Source: VXYL01 sp965199875
Lineage (GTDB): Bacteria; Pseudomonadota; Gammaproteobacteria; Pseudomonadales; Azotimanducaceae
Direction of reading: 5' to 3'
Length of the DNA: 64,000 nt
NCBI GenBank assembly: GCA_965199875.1
Contig: OZ241346.1
Location: forward strand, 2,852,001 to 2,916,000
Shown here: piece after piece, positions 1 through 7,744 of the stretch
Position numbering within the stretch: the first letter of the stretch is position 1
Layout of the letters: each line of letters opens with the position of its first letter
Position numbers and translations under genes: made by a program
Notes under the pieces: generated by a model
Databases searched by the model: none
Seen by the model: only the letters and a program-made list of their open reading frames with translations
Told to the model about the DNA's origin: nothing

Positions 1-325
1 CGAAGCCATCCTCGATCTGGGCCCGGCAACGCTGCGCGCTTGGCGGCCCATGCTGATGCAGGCCGGCACCATCCTTTGGAACGGCCCCCTCGGCGTCTTC
101 GAGCACGACCAGTTCGGCGAAGGCACGCGGCGCCTGGCCGAAGCGGTGGCGGCGTCTTCGGCCTTCTCCATCGCCGGCGGCGGCGACACGCTGGCCGCGG
201 TCGAGAAGTATGGTGTCGCCGAGGACATCTCCTATCTGTCCACCGGCGGCGGGGCGTTTCTCGAGTTCGTGGAAGGCCGAACGCTGCCAGGCGTTGCCGC
301 TTTGCAGGATCGCGCGCGCCGATGA
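1..325 (+). CDS. pgk: phosphoglycerate kinase, C-terminal part (5' end outside window)
   Basis: The reading frame is open from base 2 and ends with TGA at 323-325. It encodes roughly the last 107 residues of phosphoglycerate kinase, the glycolytic enzyme that makes ATP from 1,3-bisphosphoglycerate. The visible C-terminal signature includes WNGPLGVFE, a GGGDTLAAVEK nucleotide-binding loop and STGGGAFLEFVEG, followed by LPGVAAL, all at the positions expected for the family's C-terminal domain. The stop codon overlaps the ATG of the next gene (ATGA at 322-325), so the two are probably translationally coupled. Confidence 0.95.
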   Translation, partial: EAILDLGPATLRAWRPMLMQAGTILWNGPLGVFEHDQFGEGTRRLAEAVAASSAFSIAGGGDTLAAVEKYGVAEDISYLSTGGGAFLEFVEGRTLPGVAALQDRARR

Positions 326-1695
326 CCGAAACGGTTGAACGGCTGTACGACGTGTTCCCGCCGGAGCGCGTCCGCACCGACGCCGCGAGCCTGGCGACCT
401 GGGGCAGGGACTGGACGCGCAGCTATGCGGTCGCACCCGCCGCCGTGGTGTTTCCGGCATGCGTCGACGAAGTGGCGGCGCTGGTCCGAGTCGCCAATGA
501 GTCCGGCCTTGCGCTGGTGCCTTCGGGAGGACGCACGGGGTTGTCGGGTGGCGCCGTCGCCAGCCAACGCGAAGTGGTGGTGTCGTTCGACCGCATGAAC
601 CGCATTCTCGACTTCGACGCCGCGGACCGCATCGTTCGCTGCCAGGCCGGCGTCGTCACGCAGACGTTGCAGACCTTCGCCGCCGACCAGGGGCTTTCCT
701 ATCCCGTGGACTTCGCGTCCTCCGGCTCCAGCCAGATCGGCGGAAACGTCGCCACCAACGCCGGAGGCATCAAGGTCATTCGCTACGGCATGACGCGGGA
801 TTGGGTCGCCGGCCTCAAGGTGGTCACGGGCAAGGGCGACGTGCTGCAACTCAACCGGGGCCTGGTGAAGAACGCCACCGGCTACGACCTTCGGCACCTG
901 TTCGTCGGCTCGGAGGGCACCTTGGGCTTCGTCGTCGAAGCCGACATGCGGCTGGCGTCGCCACCGCCGCCAAGCCGAGTGATGTTGCTGGGGCTCCGCC
1001 ACTTCGCCGACGTGCTGAACGCGCTGCCGCTGTTTCGATCCGCCTTGCGGCTTTCGGCGTTCGAGTTCTTCTCGGAACTGGCTTTGCGCAAGGTGCTGGA
1101 GCATCGCCAGCTGGCCAGGCCGCTTGCCGCAGCCCCCTTCTACGCGCTCCTGGAGTTCGACTTGGAGGACGAGGACGCGGCCCTTGCAGCGTTTCAGCGC
1201 GCCTTGGACGAAGGCTGGGCGGGCGACGGCGTGATGAGCCAGTCGGACGCCCAGGCGGCCGCCCTTTGGGCACTGCGCGAGGGCATCACCGAGAGCATCG
1301 CCGCCGAGACGCCCTACAAGAACGACGTCGCGGTGCGGATGTCGGCAATGCCGGCCTTTCTCGACGACGTGGACCGCGTCGTCGCCGAGAACTATCCGGA
1401 CTGGGAAGTGTGCTGGTTCGGCCACATCGGCGACGGCAATCTGCACCTCAACATCCTCAAGCCAAGCAGCCTTGACGGAGAGACCTTCTACGCCCGCTGC
1501 CACGCCATCAGCCCCCGGCTCTTCGAGCGCGTGCAGGCGCACGGCGGCAGCATTTCCGCCGAGCACGGCGTGGGGCTGCTGAAGCGCGACTTCCTGGGCT
1601 ATTCGCGCAGCGCCGCGGAGATCGACATCATGCGCACGGTGAAGCGGGCGCTGGATCCCAACGGCGTCATGAACCCGGGCAAGCTGCTGGCCTAG
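322..1695 (+). CDS. FAD-linked oxidase, D-2-hydroxyglutarate/D-lactate dehydrogenase type
   Basis: A 457-residue protein of the VAO/PCMH flavoprotein family (GlcD, DLD, D2HGDH). The N-terminal half has the FAD-binding region (VPSGGRTGLSGGAV near residue 65, then SSQIGGNVATNAGG). The C-terminal FAD-oxidase domain has the metal-site motif GHIGDGNLHLN and the closing motif SISAEHGVGLLKR, ending with the family's NPGK(L)L tail. Such enzymes oxidise D-2-hydroxy acids to 2-oxo acids and pass electrons to a flavoprotein or quinone. The exact substrate cannot be fixed. Proteobacterial D-2-hydroxyglutarate dehydrogenases, which recycle the by-product of SerA, are the nearest match I recognise. The start ATG overlaps the pgk stop. 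Confidence 0.87.
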   Translation: MTETVERLYDVFPPERVRTDAASLATWGRDWTRSYAVAPAAVVFPACVDEVAALVRVANESGLALVPSGGRTGLSGGAVASQREVVVSFDRMNRILDFDAADRIVRCQAGVVTQTLQTFAADQGLSYPVDFASSGSSQIGGNVATNAGGIKVIRYGMTRDWVAGLKVVTGKGDVLQLNRGLVKNATGYDLRHLFVGSEGTLGFVVEADMRLASPPPPSRVMLLGLRHFADVLNALPLFRSALRLSAFEFFSELALRKVLEHRQLARPLAAAPFYALLEFDLEDEDAALAAFQRALDEGWAGDGVMSQSDAQAAALWALREGITESIAAETPYKNDVAVRMSAMPAFLDDVDRVVAENYPDWEVCWFGHIGDGNLHLNILKPSSLDGETFYARCHAISPRLFERVQAHGGSISAEHGVGLLKRDFLGYSRSAAEIDIMRTVKRALDPNGVMNPGKLLA

Positions 1696-1751
1696 GTGGA
1701 ACGGCATGCACCGGCGGCCGCGGCTGTGCGGCGAGAAGGGCAAATTCGCGC

Positions 1752-1781
1752 TTGACGCGCCACACTGAGCAGGTATACAGT
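1752..1781 (+). promoter_or_regulatory. recA promoter with overlapping LexA (SOS) box
   Basis: TTGACG (1752-1757) and TATACA (1774-1779) are separated by 16 bp. A perfect CTG-N10-CAG LexA operator, in the extended form ACTG-N10-CAGT, covers 1764-1781 and overlaps the -10 hexamer. LexA binding would therefore block RNA polymerase directly, as in the classical SOS-controlled recA promoter. It lies 35 bases before the recA ATG. Confidence 0.85.
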
Positions 1782-1816
1782 AGCCGCAAAACATCATCCA
1801 GGACGGAGATTTCCCC

Positions 1817-2902
1817 ATGTCAGAGACCACCTCCCCGCAAGGCGCGCCGGCAGAGAAGCAGCGCGCCCTCAAAGCCGCGCTTTCGCAAATCGACCGGCAG
1901 TTCGGCAAAGGTTCGATGATGCGCTTGGGCGATCGCGAACAAGAACAGATCCCTTCCATTTCCACCGGCTCTCTGGGTCTCGACATCGCCCTCGGCATCG
2001 GCGGCTTGCCGCGCGGCCGCGTCGTCGAAATCTACGGCCCGGAGTCGTCCGGCAAGACCACCCTCACGTTGCAGGTGATCGCCGAAGCGCAGCGAACCGG
2101 CGGCACCTGCGCCTTCATCGACGCCGAGCACGCCTTGGATCCCGTCTATGCCGAGTCGCTGGGCGTCGACACCGACGACCTTCTGGTCTCGCAGCCGGAC
2201 ACCGGCGAACAGGGCCTTGAAATCTGCGACATGATCGTGCGCTCCGGCGCGGTGGACGTCGTGGTGGTCGATTCCGTCGCGGCGCTGACGCCGAAGGCCG
2301 AGATCGAAGGCGACATGGGCGATTCCCACGTCGGCCTGCAGGCGCGGTTGATGAGCCAGGCGCTGCGCAAGATGACCGGCAACATCAAGAACTCCAACAC
2401 GCTGGTGGTATTCACCAATCAGATACGCATGAAGATCGGCGTCATGTTCGGTTCGCCGGAAACCACCACCGGCGGCAATGCGCTGAAGTTCTACTCGTCG
2501 GTGCGCTTGGACATCCGGCGCATCGGCGCCGTCAAGGAACGCGACGAGGTGATCGGCAACGAAACCCGAGTCAAGGTGGTGAAGAACAAGGTGGCGCCGC
2601 CGTTCCGTCAAACCGAGTTCCAGATCCTCTACGGCAAAGGCATCTACCGAGATGCCGAGATCATCGATCTAGGCGTGCAGCAGGGCGTCGTCGAGAAGTC
2701 CGGCGCCTGGTACAGCTACGGCAACGAGCGCATCGGCCAAGGCAAGAAGCACGCCGCCGCATGGCTCTCCGAGAACACCGCCGCCCGCGGCGAGATCGAA
2801 AGCCGAATTCGCGCCCAGCTGCTGCCGGCGCGGCAGGAAGCGTCGAAAGAAGCCCAGGATGGAGAGCAAGGCAAGGTGACCAGCCTGCGCTCGGTCCGCT
2901 AG
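1817..2902 (+). CDS. recA: recombinase RecA
   Basis: A 361-residue RecA, the ATP-dependent strand-exchange filament protein that also triggers LexA self-cleavage. Walker A GPESSGKT is at residues 74-81, followed by the EHALDP stretch, the Walker B-type VVVVDSVAAL, the MSQALRK segment and the L2-region signature FTNQIRMKIGVMFG. The C-terminal domain ends in a short basic/polar tail. The ATG at 1817 follows a GGACGGAG ribosome site and fits the family's normal N-terminus. Expression is under the LexA box just upstream, and recX follows after 50 bases, as in many proteobacteria. Confidence 0.98.
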   Translation: MSETTSPQGAPAEKQRALKAALSQIDRQFGKGSMMRLGDREQEQIPSISTGSLGLDIALGIGGLPRGRVVEIYGPESSGKTTLTLQVIAEAQRTGGTCAFIDAEHALDPVYAESLGVDTDDLLVSQPDTGEQGLEICDMIVRSGAVDVVVVDSVAALTPKAEIEGDMGDSHVGLQARLMSQALRKMTGNIKNSNTLVVFTNQIRMKIGVMFGSPETTTGGNALKFYSSVRLDIRRIGAVKERDEVIGNETRVKVVKNKVAPPFRQTEFQILYGKGIYRDAEIIDLGVQQGVVEKSGAWYSYGNERIGQGKKHAAAWLSENTAARGEIESRIRAQLLPARQEASKEAQDGEQGKVTSLRSVR

Positions 2903-2952
2903 CCGCCGGCACAAGCCTCGAGCGCTGCCGGGCTGCTGAAGGGGTACGGTTC

Positions 2953-3450
2953 GTGTCGGACGTCGCCGAAATCGATACCGCCGGGAAGGAACGCCAAGCG
3001 GCCCGCGACCAGGCCATCCGCCTGCTCGCGCGCCGCGACCATTCGCGACTGGAACTGCGCCGCAAGCTCGTCGAACGCGGCCACGCCGAGGCGCCGATCG
3101 AAGACGCGCTCGGATGGCTGACTGCCAACGGCCTGCAAAGCGACGAGCGCTTCGCCGATGCCTACGTTCGCTCGGCGCTGAACCGGGGTTACGGCGAGCG
3201 CAAGATACGCGCCGCGCTGGCCGAGCGCGGCGTCGCTTCGCAGCTGACGGCCAACCTCTTGAACATCGGCGACGAAGAGTGGCTGCGGCTGGCCGCGACG
3301 GCGCTTCGCAAGCGTTTCAGAGGGGCGCCCGCCGGCAGCCGCCCCGAAGCGGCCAAGCGCTTGCGCTTTCTGCTCGGCCGGGGTTTCGGCGGTGCCACGG
3401 CGGCCCGGGCGGTTGACCTCGAAGGCAACTACGAGTGCGCCGCGGACTAG
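2953..3450 (+). CDS. recX: regulatory protein RecX
   Basis: A 165-residue RecX, which caps RecA filaments and inhibits RecA ATPase and coprotease activity. The protein has the typical three-helix repeats: RLLARRDHSRLELRRKL, then IEDALGWLTANGLQSDERFA with AYVRSALNRGYGERKI, then a C-terminal RFLLGRGF repeat. I chose GTG 2953 because an AAGGGG ribosome site lies just upstream and it places about 20 residues ahead of the first conserved helix. It is probably read on the same SOS transcript as recA. It ends 12 bases from the convergent abiEii gene. Confidence 0.9.
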   Translation: MSDVAEIDTAGKERQAARDQAIRLLARRDHSRLELRRKLVERGHAEAPIEDALGWLTANGLQSDERFADAYVRSALNRGYGERKIRAALAERGVASQLTANLLNIGDEEWLRLAATALRKRFRGAPAGSRPEAAKRLRFLLGRGFGGATAARAVDLEGNYECAAD

Positions 3451-3462
3451 GCGGTCCAACAG

Positions 3463-4377
3463 CTAGCGATCGAGTCGAGCAGCCCTGCTCCGGGAACCAC
3501 TCCTCGACGACCGCCCGATGATCCGGGCGGCCACGTCCGCGTGTTCGCCTATCAAGCGGGCGAATGCCATGCCCATCTCGCGATCCTGGAAGAGCCAGGT
3601 AGAGTCGGAGGGAAGAAACTTGGCCACCTCGTCTCGGTAGGCGCCGCTCTCCATGTCCGCCGCCGCCACTTCCGCCCGTGCCTTCATCATCCGAGGGAAT
3701 TGATCGGCGTCGGCGCGGGCGCGGAGTTTGGCTGCCAGCATGTCCGCATCGAAGCGCACGCCCCGCTGCCTCAGCCACAAGATGTCGAACACGTCCCGTT
3801 GCTTGACCCGCCGTGCTCTCCCCACCAGTGCCAGGTGCTTGTTCACCAGAATTTCCTCAATCGACGCGGTCATGATCGCGAACGGCGTGTGCAGGTCGCC
3901 GACGCCGGGCGGGGACCCCGCGAAGCGTAGAAACACGTTCGAAGCGCTGGCGTCCAATGACTCTGCGCGGCCCACGTCAAGCATGGTGCGTGGACGCTTC
4001 ACGTCGCGCGTGCGTTCCGGGAGAATCGCCGAAATGCGAGCCATGCGCGATCCTTGCTCCGATGCGCGGCTCACGTCCACGGGTGCGGCGATCACGTCCT
4101 CGATGCCCGCAGCAAGCACTCGACGGTCGAGCTGCCACCGAGGCTCGTCGGGCGGCAGGTGGAAATCGAGATCGACGCTCATTCGCGGGCTCCCGTAGCA
4201 CAGGCGCAGAGCGGTGCCGCCGACGAACGTCGCCCGAGGCGGCAGCATGGAGTTTCCATGCAGCGCCACCAGTGTGCTCATGGCGAGGATTTCGCTCTCG
4301 ACCGACTCCTTGGCGAAGCGCAACGAAGGCGTTGCCGCGAGCACCATGTCGGTCCAACGTCCCAACTCAGACCGCAT
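3463..4377 (-). CDS. AbiEii-like nucleotidyltransferase toxin of a type IV toxin-antitoxin pair
   Basis: A 304-residue protein of the AbiEii/DUF1814 nucleotidyltransferase family. The nucleotidyltransferase core is visible: FVGGTALRL at residues 51-59 and SVDLDF at 67-72, with the paired acidic residues D69 and D71. A downstream helix EEILVNKHLALVGRARR and the RDVFDILWL motif follow. In characterised AbiE systems such enzymes transfer nucleotides to tRNA or other targets and stop growth, which protects populations from phage. The start overlaps the antitoxin gene by 11 bases, so the pair is translated together. The C-terminus is an Arg/Ser-rich tail. No activity can be shown from sequence alone. 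Confidence 0.82.
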   Translation of the reverse strand: MRSELGRWTDMVLAATPSLRFAKESVESEILAMSTLVALHGNSMLPPRATFVGGTALRLCYGSPRMSVDLDFHLPPDEPRWQLDRRVLAAGIEDVIAAPVDVSRASEQGSRMARISAILPERTRDVKRPRTMLDVGRAESLDASASNVFLRFAGSPPGVGDLHTPFAIMTASIEEILVNKHLALVGRARRVKQRDVFDILWLRQRGVRFDADMLAAKLRARADADQFPRMMKARAEVAAADMESGAYRDEVAKFLPSDSTWLFQDREMGMAFARLIGEHADVAARIIGRSSRSGSRSRAARLDR

Positions 4378-4936
4378 CGCCGACTTCCTCGGCCACGTCG
4401 TTCAGTTCGTCGATGTCGACCAGATCCGCGCAGCCGCCCGTCCGCTTCAGATCGCGATAGGCCAGCCGCGGCTTGGCCGTCGGCAGCAGGTCGTCGTCGC
4501 CGGGCGGTACCAGATGCGGTAGCACGGCCGTGTAGGGCTTCGCGGTGTGCGTCAGAATGATGGAGCTGGACGGCGTGGCGAAGCGCTGTCGACGGCCGCT
4601 CGTCATCACCGTGATGGCGCCCAGCATCCGTTGCGTGATGATTCCCCACGAGGACAGGGCGGATTCGCACGAGACGTAGGAATAACGGCCCGGCCGCAAC
4701 CGGAGCACCGCTTCATGGCGGAGATCGTGGCGGCAGTCGGCAGCCCGATAGGCGTAGAGCCCGCGGCAGAATCGCTCGATGACGCCGTCCCGAACGGCCT
4801 TGGCGATGGTCGCTTCCCGCGCTCTAGAGGACTCGCCAAGCAGTATGCAGTCGTAGATCATGCGGGTGGTGTAGAGATGCATGCCCGTCGTACGGGTCAT
4901 GTCATCCAGACTGCGGTGGAACAAGGACGCTTTCAT
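4367..4936 (-). CDS. AbiEi-like antitoxin / transcriptional repressor
   Basis: A 189-residue partner of the AbiEii toxin. The first third is a winged-helix-like region ending in DGVIERFCRGLYAYR. It is followed by the AbiEi core with RPGRYSYVSCESALSSWG, then IITQR and ITVMTSGRR. AbiEi antitoxins neutralise the toxin and repress their own operon by binding inverted repeats upstream. I placed the start at ATG 4936 (MKASLFHRS); an upstream ATG at 4963 would add nine residues. Neither has a clear Shine-Dalgarno sequence. The upstream DNA is much richer in AT than its surroundings, consistent with a horizontally acquired promoter. Confidence 0.78.
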   Translation of the reverse strand: MKASLFHRSLDDMTRTTGMHLYTTRMIYDCILLGESSRAREATIAKAVRDGVIERFCRGLYAYRAADCRHDLRHEAVLRLRPGRYSYVSCESALSSWGIITQRMLGAITVMTSGRRQRFATPSSSIILTHTAKPYTAVLPHLVPPGDDDLLPTAKPRLAYRDLKRTGGCADLVDIDELNDVAEEVGDAV

Positions 4937-4944
4937 TAGGTAGA

Positions 4945-4973
4945 AACATAACACATACCACAATATTCATGTG
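4945..4973 (-). promoter_or_regulatory. AT-rich control region of the abiE pair (candidate)
   Basis: Read on the minus strand, this AT-rich patch holds a TATGTT hexamer (4950-4945) eight bases before the chosen antitoxin ATG. It also has a short inverted repeat CACAT/ATGTG (4952-4956 and 4969-4973). AbiEi proteins are known to bind inverted repeats in such positions. No convincing -35 box is visible, so this is only a candidate. Confidence 0.3.
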
Positions 4974-5034
4974 GGTTTCTGTACACCTGAGCCTGAGCCT
5001 CTGACGTGCCGTTCGTCCGACTCTGCAATTCGCG

Positions 5035-5063
5035 TTGAATGCCCGCAAAGGCGCCCCTATAAT
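5035..5063 (+). promoter_or_regulatory. sigma70 promoter of the ATP synthase operon
   Basis: TTGAAT (5035-5040) and a perfect TATAAT (5058-5063) are spaced by exactly 17 bp. Transcription would begin near 5070, just before the atpI ATG at 5083, giving a very short leader. The TATAAT hexamer is conspicuous in GC-rich DNA. It is the only strong promoter seen ahead of the nine-gene atp operon. Confidence 0.8.
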
Positions 5064-5082
5064 CCGCGCCTTCGCGTACTGG

Positions 5083-5523
5083 ATGCCGGTTTTGAGCACC
5101 GTCGAGACAGCCAGCGGAGCTCGCTGGGGAGTGCCGGTGCGAATTGCGGCATTGCAGGGGCTGGTGGGCGTGGCGTTGGCTGGGGCTGCCCTGGTCTGGG
5201 GCGTGGATGCGGCCAAGGAAGCGTTTGCCGGCGCGATGGTGGCGTTCTTGCCGAACGCGGGTTTCGCTTGGTGGCTTGCTCGGGCGGGGCGAACGGCTCC
5301 GGCGGCCGCCGTGTTGCAGGCAGTGACGGCGCTGGGCGGCTGGGGCCTCAAGATGGCGCTTGCCGTGGTGCTCCTGGTGCTGGCCATTGGCGTGGCGGGC
5401 ATGGGCAGCCTGGCGTTCTTCGTCGGGCTGGGGGTGGTGCTTCTGGTATCGCTGGCGTCGCCGCTGGTGGTGCCGCAAGGCGACGAATCGACAACAAGGG
5501 AACGAGACGTCAAGGGAACGTAG
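5083..5523 (+). CDS. atpI: ATP synthase accessory protein AtpI
   Basis: A 146-residue membrane protein heading the atp operon, with four hydrophobic segments and the family's FLPNAGFAWWLARAG loop in the first half. AtpI helps assemble the c-ring and has been linked to magnesium handling; it is not part of the catalytic machine. ATG 5083 is chosen because the promoter's -10 box ends at 5063, which excludes the in-frame ATG at 5035. A charged tail (GDESTTRERDVKGT) closes the protein. atpB follows after six bases. Confidence 0.8.
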   Translation: MPVLSTVETASGARWGVPVRIAALQGLVGVALAGAALVWGVDAAKEAFAGAMVAFLPNAGFAWWLARAGRTAPAAAVLQAVTALGGWGLKMALAVVLLVLAIGVAGMGSLAFFVGLGVVLLVSLASPLVVPQGDESTTRERDVKGT

Positions 5524-5529
5524 GGACGA

Positions 5530-6369
5530 ATGGCCGCCGACAGCCCCAGCGAGTACATCAAGCACCACCTCACGAACCTCGTCTACGGACGCAAGCCCGA
5601 CGGCACCTGGGGCTTTGCGGATTCCGCGCAGGAAGCCGCCGAGATGGGCTTTTGGGCCGTCAACGTCGACACCATGGGCTGGTCGCTGGGTCTTGGCGCA
5701 CTGTTCTGCGTCCTGTTCGGCCTTGCCGCCAGACGCGCCACCGCCGGCGTGCCGGGCGGCCTGCAGAACGCCGTCGAGATGATCGTCGACTTCATCGACG
5801 AAACGGTGAGCAGCATCTTCGCGCACAAGAACGACCTGATCGCGCCGATGGCGCTGACGGTGTTCGTCTGGGTGTTCTTCATGAACCTGATGGATCTGGT
5901 GCCGGTGGACTTGATCCCGCTGGCGGCGCAGCAGCTGGGCGTGGAATACATGAAGATCGTGCCGTCCACCGATCCGAACATCACCTTGGGCATGGCCCTG
6001 GCGGTGTTTTTGCTGGTCCTCTACTACAGCGTCAAGGTGAAGGGGCTGGGCGGTTTTCTGAAGGAACTGCTCTGCCACCCGTTCCCTTGGTACTTCGCGC
6101 CGGTCAATCTGGTTCTGGAAGGGGTCACGCTGCTGGCCAAGCCCGTTTCGCTGGGGCTGCGGCTGTTCGGCAACCTCTACGCCGGCGAAATGATCTTCAT
6201 CCTGATCGCGCTGATGTTCAGCGGCGGGCTGCTGGTCGGCGTCCTCGGCGGCGTGCTGCAATGGGCGTGGGCGATGTTCCACGTGCTCATCATCACGCTG
6301 CAAGCGTTCATCTTCGCCGTGCTGACGGTGGTCTACCTCGCCCAGGCACACGATGTGGAAGAGCACTAA
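5530..6369 (+). CDS. atpB: F1Fo ATP synthase subunit a
   Basis: A 279-residue integral membrane subunit that forms the proton half-channels facing the c-ring. The essential stator arginine is R211 in GLRLFGNLYAGE, matching R210 of E. coli. The long N-terminal segment before the first transmembrane helix, the FFMNLMDLVPVDLIP loop and the final HVLIITLQAFIFAVLTVVYL helix are all typical. The gene begins six bases after the atpI stop and is followed by atpE in the usual order. Confidence 0.96.
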   Translation: MAADSPSEYIKHHLTNLVYGRKPDGTWGFADSAQEAAEMGFWAVNVDTMGWSLGLGALFCVLFGLAARRATAGVPGGLQNAVEMIVDFIDETVSSIFAHKNDLIAPMALTVFVWVFFMNLMDLVPVDLIPLAAQQLGVEYMKIVPSTDPNITLGMALAVFLLVLYYSVKVKGLGGFLKELLCHPFPWYFAPVNLVLEGVTLLAKPVSLGLRLFGNLYAGEMIFILIALMFSGGLLVGVLGGVLQWAWAMFHVLIITLQAFIFAVLTVVYLAQAHDVEEH

Positions 6370-6418
6370 CCCACGGCAGTCAAGCCAACAAAGTCAAGCT
6401 AAGGAGTCAACCAAGACC

Positions 6419-6652
6419 ATGGAGATGCAAGTTCTCTTGTACATCGGCGCAGGGCTGATGATCGGCCTCGGCGCGGTGGGCGCCGCCATCGGCGTCGGCC
6501 TGCTCGGCGGCAAGTTCATGGAAGGCGTCGCCCGGCAGCCGGAACTGCTGCCAACGCTCAGAACCCAGCTGTTCATCATTCTGGGCCTGGTGGACGCCGT
6601 GCCGATCATCGGCGTTGGCGTGGCCCTCTACGTGATGTTCGTAGTGGCTTGA
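6419..6652 (+). CDS. atpE: F1Fo ATP synthase subunit c
   Basis: A 77-residue hairpin proteolipid that forms the rotating c-ring. The first helix is glycine/alanine rich (GLGAVGAAIGVGLLGGKF). The polar loop has the conserved ARQPE. The proton-carrying carboxylate is D59 in LGLVDAVP, the equivalent of E. coli D61. No sodium-binding signature is seen, so proton coupling is expected. The start is ATG 6419 with an AAGGAG ribosome site 12 bases upstream; the ATG at 6425 is an alternative two codons later. The strong ribosome site fits the high stoichiometry of subunit c. Confidence 0.96.
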   Translation: MEMQVLLYIGAGLMIGLGAVGAAIGVGLLGGKFMEGVARQPELLPTLRTQLFIILGLVDAVPIIGVGVALYVMFVVA

Positions 6653-6680
6653 GCGGCGCCGGCGGCCAGGAGGTTCCCGC

Positions 6681-7151
6681 ATGAACATCGGTTTGACGCT
6701 GTTCGGCCAGCTCGTGGCGTTTTTCGTCTTCGTCGGCTGCTGCTGGAAGCTCATCTGGCCGTTCCTGATCCGCGCCATGCGCGAACGCCAGCGCACCATT
6801 GCCGAGGGCCTGGAGAACGCCGCCAAGGCCGAGCGGGACCTGCAGCAGGCCCAGGAGCGCGCCGAAGAGCTGCTGAGCGAAGCGCGTTCGCAAGCCCGCG
6901 GCATCGTCGACGAGGCGCGCGGGCAGGCGGCGCAGATGGTCGAGAACGCCAAGGCGGACGCCGAAGCCGAGCGCGAACGCATCGTCGCCGCCGCGCAAGC
7001 GGACGCGGCGCAGGAGATGAACCGCGCCAAGGAAGCGCTGCGCTCCGAGGTGACCGAACTGGCGGTGGCCGGCGCCGAGAAGATCCTCGAGGCGTCCATC
7101 GACCGCGAGCGCCACGACGCGCTGCTCAATCGCGTCGCCGCGGAACTCTAG
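6681..7151 (+). CDS. atpF: F1Fo ATP synthase subunit b
   Basis: A 156-residue peripheral-stalk protein. One N-terminal membrane helix (LFGQLVAFFVFVGCCWKLIW) is followed by a long, highly charged alpha-helical rod rich in Glu, Arg and Ala, containing AERERIVAAAQADAAQEMNR and ending with the delta-binding region. It dimerises and holds the F1 head against rotation. AGGAGG lies just before the ATG. A single b-type gene is present, with no b' paralogue. Confidence 0.95.
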   Translation: MNIGLTLFGQLVAFFVFVGCCWKLIWPFLIRAMRERQRTIAEGLENAAKAERDLQQAQERAEELLSEARSQARGIVDEARGQAAQMVENAKADAEAERERIVAAAQADAAQEMNRAKEALRSEVTELAVAGAEKILEASIDRERHDALLNRVAAEL

Positions 7152-7163
7152 GACGCAAGGCCG

Positions 7164-7703
7164 ATGGCAGAGAACGCAACCCTTGCCCGACCGTACGCCA
7201 ACGCGGCGTTCGACTTGGCGAAGTCGCACCGCAGCCTGCCGCGGTGGTCGCGCATGCTGGGCTTGCTCGGCGCCGCCGTGCAGACGGCCGAGGTGCGCGC
7301 GCTCATCGGCACGCCGTCGCTTGGCGACGAAGTGAAGGCGCACCGGCTGATCGACCTGGTGCGCGACGAGCTGGACGTTGGAGGGCGTCGCTTCGTGCAG
7401 GTGCTGGCGGAAAACAAGCGCCTTGAACTGCTGCCGGAAATCGCCGCGCAGTACGAGGCGCGCAAGGCCGAAGCCGAACGAGTGCTGGACGTCGAGATCG
7501 TCGCCGCCGCGCAGCCGACCGACGACCAGATCGAAGCCTATCGCCAAGGCCTTGCGGCGCGTTTCGAGCAGCAGGTCAGCGTCACCGTCAGCGTCGACCC
7601 GAGCCTCCTCGGCGGCGCCGTGCTGCGCGCCGGCGACACGGTGATCGACGGCTCCGTCCGCGGCCGTCTCGCGCGCTTGGCGGACGGCCTGCGACGCGGC
7701 TAG
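7164..7703 (+). CDS. atpH: F1Fo ATP synthase subunit delta
   Basis: A 179-residue OSCP/delta subunit joining the b-stalk to the top of F1. The N-terminal helical bundle opens with the family signature ARPYANAAFDLAK. The C-terminal domain has FVQVLAENKRLELLPEIAAQY and the closing SLLGGAVLRAGDTVIDGSVR. The length matches the family norm of about 178. It sits 12 bases after atpF. Confidence 0.95.
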   Translation: MAENATLARPYANAAFDLAKSHRSLPRWSRMLGLLGAAVQTAEVRALIGTPSLGDEVKAHRLIDLVRDELDVGGRRFVQVLAENKRLELLPEIAAQYEARKAEAERVLDVEIVAAAQPTDDQIEAYRQGLAARFEQQVSVTVSVDPSLLGGAVLRAGDTVIDGSVRGRLARLADGLRRG

Positions 7704-7744
7704 GCGCAAACCCGGCAGAGCGAACCCGAAAGCTAGAGGAGACC

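Noticed and set aside
5035..5082. Earlier start for atpI at ATG 5035
   Set aside because: The -35 and -10 boxes of the operon lie at 5035-5063, so the ATG would be upstream of the transcription start.
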